Notes: generated by a model from the sequence alone, not told the origin. 64,000 nt of DNA from Winslowiella toletana (GCF_017875465.1 NZ_JAGGMQ010000001.1:2790001-2854000); one strand, 5' to 3'; counted from the first letter of the stretch, positions 25,942 to 38,500 are shown. Program-made: numbers and translations.

Positions 25942-27897
25942 TTATGGCATCTTAATGGTCTGTTTTTCCTCAACGAGTTTCTCAACGACGCCAGGATCGG
26001 CGAGGGTTGAGGTATCACCGAAGTTACTGGTGTCACCGGCGGCGATTTTGCGCAGAATACGCCGCATAATTTTGCCCGAGCGGGTTTTCGGTAATGAATC
26101 GGTCCAGTGCAGCACATCCGGGGTGGCAATCGGGCCAATCTCTTTACGTACCCAGTTACGCACTTCGCTGTAGAGTTCTGGCGTCGGATCCTCACCGTGA
26201 TTGAGGGTGATATAGGCATAGATCGCCTGGCCTTTAATACTGTGCGGAATGCCCACCACCGCCGCTTCGGCAATTTTCGGATGGGAGACCAGCGCGGATT
26301 CAATTTCGGCGGTGCCAAGACGGTGACCGGAAACATTCAGCACGTCATCGACGCGGCCGGTGATCCAGTAGTAGCCATCTTCATCACGCCGCGCGCCGTC
26401 ACCACTGAAATACATATTTTTAAAGGTGGAGAAGTAGGTCTGTTCGAAGCGGTCGTGGTCGCCAAACAGGGTGCGCGCCTGGCCTGGCCATGAATCGACA
26501 ATTACCAGGTTGCCTTCGCATGCGCCTTCCTGCGGATTACCTTCGTTATCTACCAGCGCAGGCTGCACGCCAAAGAACGGCTTAGTGGCGGAGCCGGCCT
26601 TCAGCTCGGTGGCGCCGGGCAGCGGGGTGATCATAAAACCGCCGGTTTCCGTCTGCCACCATGTATCGACGATCGGGCAACGGCCATCGCCGATTTTGTT
26701 GTAGTACCACTCCCAGGCTTCCGGGTTAATCGGCTCACCGACCGAACCCATAATGCGCAGCGAAGAGCGGTCAGTGCCCTCAATCGCCCGGTCGCCTTCG
26801 GCCATCAGCGCGCGGATCGCGGTCGGCGCGGTATACAGCAGGGTTACCTTATGTTTATCCACTACTTCCGCCATCCGGCTCGGTTTCGGCCAGTTTGGCA
26901 CCCCTTCAAACATCAGCGTGGTGGCACCGCAGGCCAGCGGACCGTACAGCAGATAGCTGTGGCCGGTGATCCAGCCAACGTCGGCGGTACACCAGTAGAC
27001 GTCATCCGGATGGTAATCAAACACATATTTAAAGGTGCTGGCGGCATACACCAGATAGCCGCCGGTGGTGTGCAGCACCCCCTTCGGCTTGCCGGTTGAG
27101 CCGGAGGTATAGAGGATAAACAGCGGATCTTCCGCATTCACTTCTTCCGGCTGGTGGTGAGCGCTGGCGCTGTTAACCAGCTCGTGCCACCAGAGATCAC
27201 GACCCGTGGTCCAGTCAATCTCTTTGCCGGTGCGGCGGAACACCACCACGTTAGTGATCGATTTCACGTTCGGGTTTTTCAGCGCGTCATCGACATTCTT
27301 TTTCAGCGGAATGGTGCGCCCCGCGCGAATGCCTTCATCGGCAGTGACCACCAGTCTGGCATTACAGTCGACGATGCGTCCGGCGACCGCCTCTGGCGAA
27401 AAGCCGCCGAAAATCACCGAATGCACCGCGCCGACGCGCGCGCAGGCCAGCATGGCGACGGCCGCTTCCGGCACCATTGGCATATAAATCGCAACCACAT
27501 CGCCTTTGTTAATGCCCAGCTCTTTCAGTGAATTGGCAAAGCGGCACACTTCCCGATGCAGTTCGCGAAAGGTCAGGGTCTTACTTTCGCTGGCATCATC
27601 GCCCTCCCAGATAATCGCCGGATGGTCGCCGCGTTCGTGCAGATGGCGGTCCAGACAGTTAGCCGCGAGATTCAGCGTGCCATCCTCAAACCAGTTAATC
27701 GCAATATTGCCAGGCGCGAAGGAGGTGTTCTTCACGCGGGTATAAGGTTTAATCCAGTCAAGTATCTTGCCCTGTTCTCCCCAAAAAGCGTCGGGATCTT
27801 GTACCGACTGCTGATACATCGACTGGTACTGTTCTGCATTGATCAGGGTATTTTCCGCTATGTTGGCGGGCACGGGATGCTTATGTATTTGGCTCAT
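25942..27897 (-). CDS. acs: Acs, acetyl-CoA synthetase
   Basis: The 651-residue enzyme (E. coli 652) converts acetate, ATP and CoA to acetyl-CoA through acetyl-AMP. It has [15 protein letters not shown] (P-loop-like AMP-binding motif), [13 protein letters not shown] (adenine/acetate pocket) and [23 protein letters not shown] (hinge). [11 protein letters not shown] carries the catalytic Lys that is silenced by acetylation in enteric bacteria. The start at 27897 begins [16 protein letters not shown] like E. coli and has AAGGAG upstream; a 13-codon upstream extension is rejected. It is first gene of acs-yjcH-actP. Confidence 0.96.
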   Translation of the reverse strand: MSQIHKHPVPANIAENTLINAEQYQSMYQQSVQDPDAFWGEQGKILDWIKPYTRVKNTSFAPGNIAINWFEDGTLNLAANCLDRHLHERGDHPAIIWEGDDASESKTLTFRELHREVCRFANSLKELGINKGDVVAIYMPMVPEAAVAMLACARVGAVHSVIFGGFSPEAVAGRIVDCNARLVVTADEGIRAGRTIPLKKNVDDALKNPNVKSITNVVVFRRTGKEIDWTTGRDLWWHELVNSASAHHQPEEVNAEDPLFILYTSGSTGKPKGVLHTTGGYLVYAASTFKYVFDYHPDDVYWCTADVGWITGHSYLLYGPLACGATTLMFEGVPNWPKPSRMAEVVDKHKVTLLYTAPTAIRALMAEGDRAIEGTDRSSLRIMGSVGEPINPEAWEWYYNKIGDGRCPIVDTWWQTETGGFMITPLPGATELKAGSATKPFFGVQPALVDNEGNPQEGACEGNLVIVDSWPGQARTLFGDHDRFEQTYFSTFKNMYFSGDGARRDEDGYYWITGRVDDVLNVSGHRLGTAEIESALVSHPKIAEAAVVGIPHSIKGQAIYAYITLNHGEDPTPELYSEVRNWVRKEIGPIATPDVLHWTDSLPKTRSGKIMRRILRKIAAGDTSNFGDTSTLADPGVVEKLVEEKQTIKMP

Positions 27898-28417
27898 GGC
27901 TGGTCTCCTTGAAGTTGTTAATATTATGTCAACCAAAAGTTAATTAAAGACAGGAATCACGCTTTGTTTCTTTTTTGCGCGACAGATCACGGGAATTATC
28001 GGCCTGAAATTTCCAGGATTATTACGCGCTTGCCATGCATACAGGTTGGGAATGTTCTCACCTGAAGTGTAGGAAAGGTCCAATTGCACTGCCCAAAAAA
28101 TAAGCAAACGGCACTGGCTGTTATTTGCACAAAACTGCATAGCTATGCCAAATAGCGTATAAATATTACTTTTTATAACAGCAAGTTATGCTTTCCATAA
28201 CTTATTAGCATTTTATCCTGCCGCACCGCCCGGCTGGCGCGCAAACGCGCCAAGGGTTGCTTTTATGCCAGTGAAAATGGTACTGATTACGCGCCTGTTA
28301 TGCAGGCGTCAACCATCAATAACCCTCGATTTTATCGGATTACTGTCCGCCTCCCATGAGTGTAAAGCTTCCGCACGCAGTACGTGGAAGTGGGGTTTTG
28401 TTAAGGAATTAAGCGTT
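27898..28417. other. acs/gltP divergent control region
   Basis: These 520 bases hold the divergent promoters. I find no consensus CRP site, although acs is CRP-dependent in E. coli. Two palindromes stand out: GCATAGCTATGC (28137-28148), and AAGTTATG/CATAACTT with a 5-base centre (28183-28203). Both are possible operators. No gene is seen; the frame running into gltP from 28265 is an upstream extension. Confidence 0.5.
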
Positions 28418-29719
28418 ATGAAAGGTTTTAAAATCAGCCTTGCCTGGCAAATTCTGATTGCTCTGATGCTGGGGATCGCTGTCGGTGCGATTCTGCATAA
28501 CCAGCCGGAGCAGCGTGAATGGTTAGTCAGTAACTTTCTTAGTCCGGCTGGCGATATCTTTATCCACCTGATAAAAATGATCGTCGTGCCAATAGTGATT
28601 TCCACGCTAATCGTCGGTATTGCCGGCGTGGGCGATGCGAAAAAACTGGGTCGTATTGGTGTCAAAACCATAATTTATTTTGAAGTGATTACCACCATTG
28701 CCATCGTGGTAGGTATTACCCTGGCCAATGTGTTCCAGCCTGGTAGCGGCATTGATATGTCGACGCTGGCAACGGTGGACATCTCTAAATACGAAGCCAC
28801 GACAGAGCAGGTGCAGAGCGGTGCGCACAGTCTGGTGATTACCATTATGTCCCTGATTCCGACGAATATTTTCGCCGCAATCGCCAAAGGCGACATGCTG
28901 CCAATCATCTTCTTCTCGGTGCTGTTTGGCCTTGGTCTGTCGTCACTGCCGGCAGAACATCGCGATCCGCTGCTGAAAGTGTTCCGTTCAACCTCAGAAG
29001 CGATGTTTAAAGTGACGCATATGATTATGCGTTACGCCCCGATTGGCGTCTTTGCGCTGATTTCGGTAACCATCGCCAACTTTGGTTTTGCCTCACTGTG
29101 GCCGCTGGCGAAGCTGGTGATCCTGGTGTACGCCGCGATTCTGTTCTTTGCCTTTGTGGTGCTGGGCAGCGTAGCGCGTATCTGTAAGTTGCGTATCACT
29201 ACCCTGATGCGCATTCTGAAGGATGAGCTGATCCTCTCTTACTCCACCTCCAGCTCGGAAACGGTGCTGCCGCGGATTATGCAGAAGATGGAAGCCTATG
29301 GCGCTCCGAAGTCGATTACCAGCTTTGTGGTGCCGACCGGTTACTCCTTTAACCTTGATGGCTCAACGCTGTACCAGAGCATCGCAGCGATCTTTATCGC
29401 CCAGCTGTATGGTATTGACCTGTCGATTGGTCAGGAAATCGTGCTGGTGCTGACGCTGATGGTGACCTCGAAAGGTATCGCCGGTGTGCCGGGCGTCTCC
29501 TTTGTGGTGCTGCTGGCCACGCTGGGCAGTGTCGGTATTCCGCTGGAAGGACTGGCGTTTATTGCCGGTGTTGACCGCATTATGGATATGGCGCGTACCG
29601 CGCTGAATGTGGTGGGTAATGCGCTGGCGGTGCTGGTGATTGCCAAATGGGAAGACCAGTTTGATAGCCAGCAAGCTGCCAGCTATGAACTGAGTCTGCG
29701 TACCCAGAGCGCGCAGTAA
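28418..29719 (+). CDS. gltP: GltP, glutamate/aspartate:H+ symporter
   Basis: From the ATG at 28418 the protein has 433 residues (E. coli GltP 437). It belongs to the dicarboxylate/amino acid:cation symporter family. Landmarks are SPAGDIFIHLIKMIVVPIVISTL (helix 2), the serine-rich re-entrant loop SYSTSSSETVLPR, VPTGYSFNLDGSTLY (helix 7) and SKGIAGVPG (second re-entrant loop). VDRIMDMARTALNVVGN is in helix 8. It imports glutamate and aspartate with protons. AAGGA lies ten bases before the ATG. The placement divergent from acs matches E. coli. Confidence 0.94.
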   Translation: MKGFKISLAWQILIALMLGIAVGAILHNQPEQREWLVSNFLSPAGDIFIHLIKMIVVPIVISTLIVGIAGVGDAKKLGRIGVKTIIYFEVITTIAIVVGITLANVFQPGSGIDMSTLATVDISKYEATTEQVQSGAHSLVITIMSLIPTNIFAAIAKGDMLPIIFFSVLFGLGLSSLPAEHRDPLLKVFRSTSEAMFKVTHMIMRYAPIGVFALISVTIANFGFASLWPLAKLVILVYAAILFFAFVVLGSVARICKLRITTLMRILKDELILSYSTSSSETVLPRIMQKMEAYGAPKSITSFVVPTGYSFNLDGSTLYQSIAAIFIAQLYGIDLSIGQEIVLVLTLMVTSKGIAGVPGVSFVVLLATLGSVGIPLEGLAFIAGVDRIMDMARTALNVVGNALAVLVIAKWEDQFDSQQAASYELSLRTQSAQ

Positions 29720-29726
29720 TCTCTGA

Positions 29727-29751
29727 CCCGTCCTCCCCGGACGGGTTTTTT
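29727..29751 (+). terminator. gltP intrinsic terminator
   Basis: CCCGTCC and GGACGGG pair around TCCCC and are followed by six T. This is a classic rho-independent terminator seven bases after the gltP stop. Confidence 0.93.
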
Positions 29752-29780
29752 CTTTAACAGCCTGCCCAATACGCTTCTTC

Positions 29781-29830
29781 TGGAATGAGTAATTCTTTTC
29801 ATCATATAGTGTAAGGAATAAATTATTCCT
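29781..29830 (+). promoter_or_regulatory. Two MurR-like operators upstream of murQ
   Basis: AGGAATAAATTATTCCT (29814-29830) is a palindrome of two 8-bp arms around one base. TGGAATGAGTAATTCTT (29781-29797) is a weaker copy 33 bases earlier. Paired GGAAT/ATTCC palindromes before murQ fit an RpiR-type MurR repressor released by N-acetylmuramate 6-phosphate. The murR gene is not in this window; in E. coli it is divergent from murQ. Confidence 0.5.
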
Positions 29831-29856
29831 GCCTGTCGATCCTGCCCGGAGCTGTA

Positions 29857-30765
29857 ATGAAAATTGACCTGAACAATCTGATCACCGAAGGCCGCAATCC
29901 TGCCAGTGAAAATATTGATGAGTTGCCAACTGAGGCGATGCTGCGCGTCATTAACCATGAAGATCAGAAAGTGGCGCTGGCGGTGGAGGCCATTGTGCCG
30001 CAGATCGCCCGTGCGGTGGATGCGATTGCCGCCGCTTTTCAGCAGGGTGGGCGTCTGATCTACTCCGGCGCCGGGACCTCGGGGCGTTTAGGGATTCTGG
30101 ATGCAAGTGAGTGCCCGCCAACTTTTGGCACGCCGCGTGAGCAGGTGGTGGCGCTGATTGCTGGTGGCCATCAGGCGATTTTGCAGGCGGTGGAAAATGC
30201 CGAAGACAACCGTGAAACGGGGGTAGCCGATCTGCAGGCGATTAACTTCAGCGCCAAAGATGTGCTGGTGGGCATCGCCGCCAGTGGCCGTACTCCTTAT
30301 GTGCTGGCGGCACTGGAGTATGCCCGCCAGCTTGGCGCTACTACCGCCGCACTGACCTGCAATCCGGATAGCGCGATGGCGCGCATTGCGGATATTGCGC
30401 TGACGCCGGTGGTAGGGCCGGAAGTGATCACCGGTTCGTCACGGATGAAAGCAGGCACCGCGCAAAAGCTGGTGCTGAATATGCTGACCACCGGCGCGAT
30501 GATCCGTAGCGGTAAAGTCTACAGCAACCTGATGGTTGACGTGGAAGCGACCAATAAGAAGCTGATTCAGCGTCAGGTGAATATCGTAATACAGGCCACC
30601 GCTTGCAGTGAACAGCAAGCGCAACAGGCGCTCAGCGCTTGTGACGGCCACTGTAAGACCGCCATTCTGATGCTGCTGGCGCAGCTGTCAGCCAGCGAGG
30701 CGCGTGCCCTGCTGCAACAGCATAACGGCTTTATCCGGCAGGCGCTGCCGCCAGAAGGGGTCTGA
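29857..30765 (+). CDS. murQ: MurQ, N-acetylmuramic acid 6-phosphate etherase
   Basis: The 302-residue enzyme has a SIS sugar-phosphate fold: [25 protein letters not shown] with the catalytic Glu in [15 protein letters not shown] for phosphate binding, and [21 protein letters not shown], the family signature. It cleaves the lactyl ether of MurNAc-6-P to GlcNAc-6-P plus lactate in cell-wall recycling. CCGGAG precedes the ATG. murP starts two bases after its stop, forming a murQP operon behind paired operators. Confidence 0.95.
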   Translation: MKIDLNNLITEGRNPASENIDELPTEAMLRVINHEDQKVALAVEAIVPQIARAVDAIAAAFQQGGRLIYSGAGTSGRLGILDASECPPTFGTPREQVVALIAGGHQAILQAVENAEDNRETGVADLQAINFSAKDVLVGIAASGRTPYVLAALEYARQLGATTAALTCNPDSAMARIADIALTPVVGPEVITGSSRMKAGTAQKLVLNMLTTGAMIRSGKVYSNLMVDVEATNKKLIQRQVNIVIQATACSEQQAQQALSACDGHCKTAILMLLAQLSASEARALLQQHNGFIRQALPPEGV

Positions 30766-30767
30766 TA

Positions 30768-32192
30768 ATGGCAAAAATCACCGATGAGCTGATTCAGGCG
30801 ATTTTGCAGGCGGTAGGTGGCGCGCCAAATGTGGTGCTATGTGGCAACTGTATGACGCGGTTGCGTTTTACCCTGCACGATCAAAGCCAGGTTCAGCAGG
30901 CGGAACTGAAGAGGCTGCCGGGTGTGCTGGGGGTAGTCAACAGTGACGACCAGCTACAGGTGATCCTTGGCCCCGGTAAAGCGCAAACTGCGGCGGAGAT
31001 AATAAATCAGCGGCTGCAAGTCGCGCCGGATCTGAAGACGCTGGCGGCAAATAATAAGCAGCAGCAGAAAGCGCGCAATAACAGCGCCATTCATCAGTTT
31101 CTGGCGAAATTCGCCACCATTTTTACTCCGCTAATCCCCGGCTTTATTGCCGCTGGCTTGCTGTCAGGCATCGCTACCTTGCTGGAACAGCTTTTCCAGC
31201 TTAATACCGCAGGCGAACACAATGTGTTGCTGGTGCAGGGCATTGGCTATATGAAAATTTTCAGCAAGGGGCTGTTTACCTTTCTGAGTATTTTGATTGG
31301 CTATAACGCGCAGAAAGCGTTTGGCGGCTCCGGGGTGAATGGCGCGATTATCGCCTCGCTGTTTTTACTCGGTTATCTGCCCGATGCCACTGTGGGTTAC
31401 TACGCCGGCATCGATAACTTTTTCGGTATGGCTATTGATCCGCGTGGCAGCATTATCGGCGTGCTGATGGCGTCGATTCTTGGCGCATGGATTGAACGAC
31501 AAATCCGCCGCTGGATGCCGGATAGCCTCGATATGATCCTCACCTCAATGCTGACGCTGCTGATCACCGGCGCGATTGCCTTTGTGGCGATCATGCCGCT
31601 CGGTGGCGAGCTGTTTAAAGGTATGTCGTGGCTGTTTCTCCATCTGAATGGCAATCCGTTTGGCTGCGCATTGCTGGCGGGGCTGTTTCTGCTGGCGGTG
31701 ATGTTTGGTATTCATCAGGGCTTTATTCCGGTCTATTTTGCGCTGATGGATGCGCAGGGCTTTAATTCGCTGTTTCCGATTCTGGCGATGGCGGGGGCCG
31801 GACAGGTGGGGGCGGCGCTGGCGCTCTATCTGCGGGCGGAAAAAACCTCAATGCTGCGCAGCCAGATTAAAGGGGCGATTATTCCCGGCTTTCTCGGTGT
31901 CGGCGAGCCGTTAATTTATGGCGTAACATTACCCAGAGTAAAACCCTTTATTACTGCCTGTATTGGCGGCGCGGCGGGTGGCTTCTTTTTAGGACTGGTG
32001 GCCTGGCTGGGATTACCGGTGGGATTAAATACCGTATTCGGTCCTTCAGGCCTGGTTTCATTACCGCTAATGACCTCAGATCAAGGTATTCTGGCTGGTA
32101 TGGCGGTCTATCTCGCCGGAATGATGGTGGCCTGGGTGGCGGGATTTATCGCCACCTGGCTATTTGGCTGTAAGGATGTCGATCTCAGCTAA
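30768..32192 (+). CDS. murP: MurP, PTS MurNAc-specific IIBC component
   Basis: At 474 residues it equals E. coli MurP. The N-terminal IIB domain carries the phosphorylated Cys28 in [14 protein letters not shown] flexible linker rich in Gln and Asn (residues 95-110) leads to a IIC domain of eight to ten helices with [14 protein letters not shown], the PTS glucose-type substrate motif. It imports and phosphorylates N-acetylmuramic acid. A separate IIA (Crr) is needed and not encoded here. It forms an operon with murQ. Confidence 0.94.
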   Translation: MAKITDELIQAILQAVGGAPNVVLCGNCMTRLRFTLHDQSQVQQAELKRLPGVLGVVNSDDQLQVILGPGKAQTAAEIINQRLQVAPDLKTLAANNKQQQKARNNSAIHQFLAKFATIFTPLIPGFIAAGLLSGIATLLEQLFQLNTAGEHNVLLVQGIGYMKIFSKGLFTFLSILIGYNAQKAFGGSGVNGAIIASLFLLGYLPDATVGYYAGIDNFFGMAIDPRGSIIGVLMASILGAWIERQIRRWMPDSLDMILTSMLTLLITGAIAFVAIMPLGGELFKGMSWLFLHLNGNPFGCALLAGLFLLAVMFGIHQGFIPVYFALMDAQGFNSLFPILAMAGAGQVGAALALYLRAEKTSMLRSQIKGAIIPGFLGVGEPLIYGVTLPRVKPFITACIGGAAGGFFLGLVAWLGLPVGLNTVFGPSGLVSLPLMTSDQGILAGMAVYLAGMMVAWVAGFIATWLFGCKDVDLS

Positions 32193-32197
32193 GCGGA

Positions 32198-32229
32198 ATA
32201 GTTACCCCTTGTAAATAAGGGGTAACTAT
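32198..32229 (+). terminator. murP 3' hairpin
   Basis: A 13-bp perfect stem (ATAGTTACCCCTT with its complement, 6-base loop) starts six bases after the murP stop. No T-run follows, but the stem is strong. Confidence 0.6.
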
Positions 32230-32579
32230 CTGGTTGAATTGTGAAGTTCCACACGGATTTAAACGGCAGCGAATGATTATATTTTGCCATAAACCCCTTA
32301 AATTTAATTAAAACTATTAAGCCAGTGTGTGGCCTGTATTAAATCACCTTTAGCAGTTATTTACCCCAGTCATCACGGTCAGGCAGCAGCGCATAAGCTG
32401 CCAGTTTGCTGTGCTTGTCAGGCGGTAGAGAGTTTATCGCTTTAAATTCGGCATTATAATTTATCTTTATTTAAAGGCTTTAGCGTAATAAATCTTGTCT
32501 TGCTATAAAGATTATTATTTCCTGTCGAAGCATCTTTCGGGTTAATTGAAATAAAACACTCCTTGTCGTCGGGGGAATA
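32230..32579. other. AT-rich leader of the large autotransporter gene
   Basis: No gene is seen. The region is markedly AT-rich and must contain the promoter and a possible 5' untranslated region of the autotransporter. GGGGGAA just before the ATG at 32580 is the ribosome site. I find no clear operator. Confidence 0.45.
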
Positions 32580-35500
32580 ATGCTGCTTAAACTAAATTAT
32601 ATTTTTCGCTCGCTAATTATTTCTAAGATAAGTTTATTTGTCGCCTGCAATGCGCAAGCTGTGGTGCTGCAAAGTTTTAACCCGGTGGTAAATGATAATT
32701 TCACAGGTTCCGTGATTGTCTCTGGCACCTCGCAATCATTAACCGGCAATCAGCTATTTACTGCTGGCGCCAGCGCCAGCCAGGATACGACACTGAGCAA
32801 TGTGAATATTACTGCGGGCGCGCAATTTCTTAATCAGCCGCGCCTGGAGCCGGGTCCGCAAAACTTTGCGATTACGGTCCCCGATCCGACCACTGGCGGA
32901 AATACTGTTTTTCAGGTCTATAACCCGGCGAATCTGGTCGCGCTGCCACCGGCGACAGGCAGCACCGTGGTGCCGGATATTATCAATGTGACTGATAACC
33001 AATATATTAATACGCAGATTGCCAGCGTCAGCAACGGCGGTACTCTGCTGGTTAATATTGGCAGCGGCACCGCCAGCAGTACGGCTAACACCCATGCCTG
33101 GTCGATGGCCGCCAAGCAAAGTTCACTGTTTAATGTCGACGGTAGCAGCGGCGCGATCAGCACCCTCAACTGGAACAATAATAACCGCATTACCTTTTTT
33201 GGCAGCGCTGCGACGCCGGTGAGTGGGACGCGTGCGCAACGAAGTTATACCGTTGAAGATGTGGCGACCTTTAAAGGGGCATTTAGCGTGCAGACGCTGG
33301 ATGGCAGCAGCACCAGTTTTAATGTGACTAATGCCGCCGGGTTGAAAATCTATAATGACTGGCTGATCGAGCAACTGCAGGCTGGCAGGCTGGATAAAGC
33401 GCGTTACCTGACCGAGTTCAATAAAGCCTTCAGCAAGGCTAACGGTAATATTTTCTACGATGTAACCGCCACTGCACCGGATGAAGCAACGTTGCCGATT
33501 GGCAATCGGGTGCTGATCAATGCCAGCGGCGGCAATGCCCGCGTCAATATTGCGGCAGGCAGGACGCTGGAAGTCTCCGGCGCGACCGCAGGCGCCATCC
33601 GCGCCACCGGCGGCGCGCAGGTGCGCATTGACGGAAAATTGTCCAGTCATGGCGACGACACTGAAGGGATTACCGATAGTTCCGCTATCTGGCTGAGCGG
33701 CAGCAGCGCGCTGAACTCTGCAAGCGGCGTAATTAATGGTGGCTTTCTGAACCGTGCTGATGCCAGCAACAGTGGTATTGGCCTCACCAGCTATAACGCG
33801 AATGGCGTCAGGTTGCTGGATGGCAGCACTTTTACCAATAACGGGGTGCTGAATTTTGCCACCACCGGCAGCAACGCATCTGCCGGCGTTGCAGCGATTA
33901 ATATTGGCGCGAACTCCAGCGCCAGCAACAGTGGCAATATTAACGTTGGCATTAATGGCTCCAGCGCTACCGGGATCACCTCCGGTGTACTGCTGAATAC
34001 AGCGACCTCCGCGTTTACTAATCTCTCCGGCGGCACGCTCTATATTGGCCGTGGCCCGCAAAACAGCCTTACGGAGAGCGTCGCCGATACCGCGCTAAAT
34101 CAGAGCGGGCTGAGCAGCGGTATTGCCGTGATTCAGAATGGCAGTGCGATTAACAACGGCAATATTGTGATTGGTTCACGGGTGCAGAACAGCGCCGGGA
34201 TAGTTGTCAGTGGCGCACGGGACGCCGTGGTGCACAATCATCAACTGATTGACGTCAATGGCCGGGCGAGCAGTACGCCACGCGAAAACTACGGCATGCT
34301 GGTGATGAATTCTGGTTCTGGCGGCAATATTGCCAGTGATGGCACTATTAATCTTAATGGTATCAACGGAATTGGTATAAAAGTCCTCGCTACCAGCGGC
34401 AACAGTGCTGCGGCCAGCTCAACCGGCGTGATTAATGTCGCTGGCGCGGCGGACCCGGCCAGTGGAACGCGTAATTTTGGCGTCTGGGTTGAAGGGCAGG
34501 GCAATGGCAACGCGGCGGCGACCATCAACGGGCCGGTTAACCTCACCGGTAACGGCGCGATTGGCGTCCATGCGCGTGGACGTGGGGTGGTCACCGTTGA
34601 AAGCGCCGCAGCGCCCAACTTTAGCCAGGGCAGCAACCAGATCGGCTTCTTCGCCTGGGGCGCTGATGCCGATATCAATGTGGCGAGTAATACCTTATTA
34701 AATGTGGCGACCAGCGATTCGACGCTGTTTCGCGTGGAAGACGGCGCCGATTTCGATGGCAGCGATCTGCTGCTGACCACCTCTGGCGCCAGTTCTGTCG
34801 CGGTGCGCGGCAGCGGAACCGGCAGCAACGTTGATACCCACAATGCTGATATGACGATCTCTGGCAATGGGGCGATCGGGGCGATTATCGAAGGCGGCGC
34901 AACCGGGGGCATTGATACGGCCACCACGCTGACGCTGAGCGGCATCAATGCGATTGGCGCGATAGTTGATGGCCAAAAACACACCTTGAGCGGCGGCAAC
35001 AGCGGCACGCCACTCGGCACGACTTCCCTGACGTCGGCTGCGGCGCTGGTCGCGGCGCAAAATGGCCTGACCGGCTATATCGCCCGTAATCTTGGCCAGT
35101 TGACTAATTCCGGTGAAATCACTTTTAGCGGCGCTAACACCACCGGCATTCTGGTGCAAAGTGGCGCGACCGCCACCAATACCGGCGATATTACGGTCAG
35201 TAACGGCGGCACCGGTATCCTGGTGAATAACGCCAGCCAGACCACCATCGCCAGTAACCGCGGAGTGATTAACGCCAATGGCGGCAGCGCCGCGGCGCGT
35301 ACCCGGGCGGTTAGCGCCAGCGGGCCACTGGCGGTGGTGAATCTTAGCGCAGGCGCCTTAAATCTGAATGGCGTCGGGGCGCTGGGGGCGCAGGCGCTAA
35401 GCGGGGCGAAAATTAACCTCGCTGCGGAGGCTGTGCCGGTGTTTAACAATACGGATCAGATCGCTTTTCACGCTTCAGGCGCCGGATCGACAATTAACAG

Positions 35501-38500
35501 CGGCAGTGCTGATCTTGATGTCAGCACCGACAGATCTGGCGGTTACCGGATTGATAACGGTGCAGTTGTCAACTTTAGTGGCGCTAACCGCATCACCAGC
35601 AGCGGAGCTGACAGCACCGGCGTGATTGTCTCCGGCAGCGGCAGCAATCTGACCAGCGGTGACAGTGATTTTCTGGTCAGCGGTGCGGGCAGTACCGGTA
35701 TTCGCATTGAGGGTGGCGGGACGGCAACCTTATCAGCCGATAGCGGCGTGACCATCAATGGTACGAATGGGGTTGGTATATTAGTCAATAACTTACGCAC
35801 TGATTTAACCAATGCGTTAAACGGCGAGAGTGCTGCGTCGATGGTGACCAGCAGCGCTACGCTTGCTGGTAATGGCGCGAATGCGATTGGTTTTGATGTG
35901 GCCAACGGCGCCAGCTTAATTCAGCAGGGGAACCTGAGCCTGGATGGCGACAACAGCACGGGAATTCGTGCTCGTTCGGCGAGCAGCATTGTTAATAGTG
36001 GCGTAGTGAATATTGCCAATGGCAGCGGCATTGCTATCGGCGGCAGCGGCACAACGCAGGTGCAGGGGGGAACGCTGTCGGTTGACGATGGTATTGCCGG
36101 TGTGGTGGTCGGCAGTGAGGCGATGCCTGCGTTAAGCAACACCACGATCACCAGTGCTGGCAGCGCTCATGGCATTCTGCTTGATACCGGCGCTGGCGGG
36201 CTGGCGGCAAGCAACACCATCATTAACGTGCAGGGCGACAGTAATGGTCTGGAAAACACCGCTGAAACCGGTACGGTGACGCTGAACAATGTCGCGATCA
36301 ATGTCGCCGCAGGTAGCGGTATCCGTACCGCCGTCAGCTTAGATCCCAGCTCAACCGTGACGACTACGGTTAACGGTAGCGGCACCGGCCTGAACTTTAC
36401 GCAACTGAATGGTGATCCGGCTACGGCGGATTTAGTCCTGGGCGACGGCTATCAGTTTTCTGTTCAGGGCGCGGGGGCAACCGGTATCCGCGCTAACACT
36501 GTCGGCACCGTATATAACTCGGCTGATGTCAGCGTTCTCAATATGTTGGGCGGTTCGGCGCTGATGAGCAGCAGCGCGGCAAGCGTAATAAATAGCGGGG
36601 TTCTGAGCTCGCTAAGTACTGTCGCACCGGTGGTGGATTTACGCGGCGGCAACGCCGCAATCCTCGTGAACCACGGCGTCATCACAGCGCGTGATGCCAC
36701 TGGGCTGGCGGTAACGGGCAGCGACAAAGACGATAACATGCAGCTGCTGGCGGGCAATATCCGTGGCGATATCGCTACCGGTGGCGGCAACGATGTTGTG
36801 CAATGGTCTGGCGGCAGCTTAGACGGCAGCCTGACGTTGGGGGCGGGCGACGCTAATCAGGCGCAGGTGCAGGGGGTTGATCTCAGCACTACACGGCATA
36901 TCACCAGCGGTGAGGGGAGCGGTAACAGCCTCAGCTTTACCGATATTACCGCGCGAGGCGGATCCTTTTCGGCGGACGATGCGGCGAAAGGCGTCAATCT
37001 GGGGAGCGGCTGGAACGCTATTGCGTTGCAGCAGAGCCAGTGGACATTAACCGATAACCTGCAGCTGGCAGGCGGTGAGGTCAATATCGATAGCGCATCA
37101 ACCCTGTATGCCGGTAACGATGTACATCCGCTGATTACCAGTGGTGCGGATAACGCGCTGACAGTGATCAATAATGGCGTGATCGATCTGACTAACGGCA
37201 GCGGATCGCCCGGCAATAGCTTGTCGATCAATGGCGATCTGGTCTCTGATGGAGGGCAGCTTAATCTGGTCACGCGCTTAAATGCAGGCGGGGCGCTGAA
37301 CAACCAGCTGACCGACAACCTGCGAGTCACTGGTAATGCCAGCAGCGGCTCGACGCTGATCCATGTGGCGCTGGATGCGCTCAGTAGCGATGCGCTGACC
37401 GATCTTAACCATAACAGCAACATTGAAGCTTATGAGGGGATTTCGCTGGCGCAGGTGGCGGGAAACGCCAGTGCCGCCAGCTTTGCGCTGGCGGGAGGCT
37501 CGCTGGCGGCAGGGCCATGGCGTTATCAGCTCTACAGCTTTGCGCCTGGCAGCAGTGATGCCGATCAGCGGCGTGTTGCCGGCGGCAGCGATAATCAGTT
37601 CTGGGATTATCGCCTTGCCAACGTCTATCTCTGTGAAAACGATAATAGCTGCCCGCCGCCAGCACAGCCCGGTCAGCCGACACCGGTCTATCCACCGGCG
37701 CCGCCAGTGGCGCAGCACCCTTCGGCTCCCGGCAACCCGCGACTTGATAATCCGCCGCCGGATGGTTGCGTGGTTGACGGCATTGATCGCTGTGCGCCTG
37801 GGCGCCAGGCGGTTATCGCGCAGGTGCCTGCTTATACTTCGGCGCCAGTCGGTCTGACGTACTACACCGCCGCCATGATTGACGATCTGCATAAACGGCT
37901 GGGCGAGCTGCGTCAGCAGCAGAGGCGTGCAGATGGCAACGGCGCAGAGATGTTTGCCCGCTATATCGGCGCAGATCTCGATTATCAGTCCAACGTCGGC
38001 TTCAGAAACTTCGGTTATGACCTGGATATCGATTACAGCGCGTTGCAGATTGGCGGCAATCTGCTGCGGCTGGAGGGCGAAGAGGATACTTTGCGCGGCG
38101 GTATTGCTTATATCCGCGGTAATACGCGTTTGCGTCCCAAAGCGGCAGATGGCTACAGCAGCACCCGTTTCGACAGCAACAGCGTTGCGCTCTATGGCAC
38201 CTGGCAGCGCCAGAGTGGCCTGTACGTTGATGGCGTGCTCTCTTTTGACTGGCATCGTGGTGAAACCGATACCGGCAGTAATAAAAACGTCGGCAGACCA
38301 AAAGGACGCGGCTGGAGCGCCTCGCTGGAGAGCGGCTATCCGTTTACGCTGGCGTATGACATCAGACTCGAGCCGCAGGCGCAGCTGATGTATATGCGGT
38401 TAAATATGAACGACTTTACCGATAAGCAGGGTACAACGGTGAAATATGACCCTGACGCGCAGACCATTGGTCGTCTCGGCGCGCGTCTGGATCGCAGCTG

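Noticed and set aside
27898..27936. Upstream extension of acs to 27936
   Set aside because: The family N-terminus and an AAGGAG site both place the start at 27897.
28265..28417. Upstream extension of gltP to 28265
   Set aside because: The added 51 residues are not part of the family, and the ATG at 28418 has AAGGA upstream.
33123..38255. Long antisense frames inside the giant autotransporter (up to 325 codons)
   Set aside because: They mirror the Gly/Ser/Asn-rich codon pattern of the sense gene and have no family features or ribosome sites.
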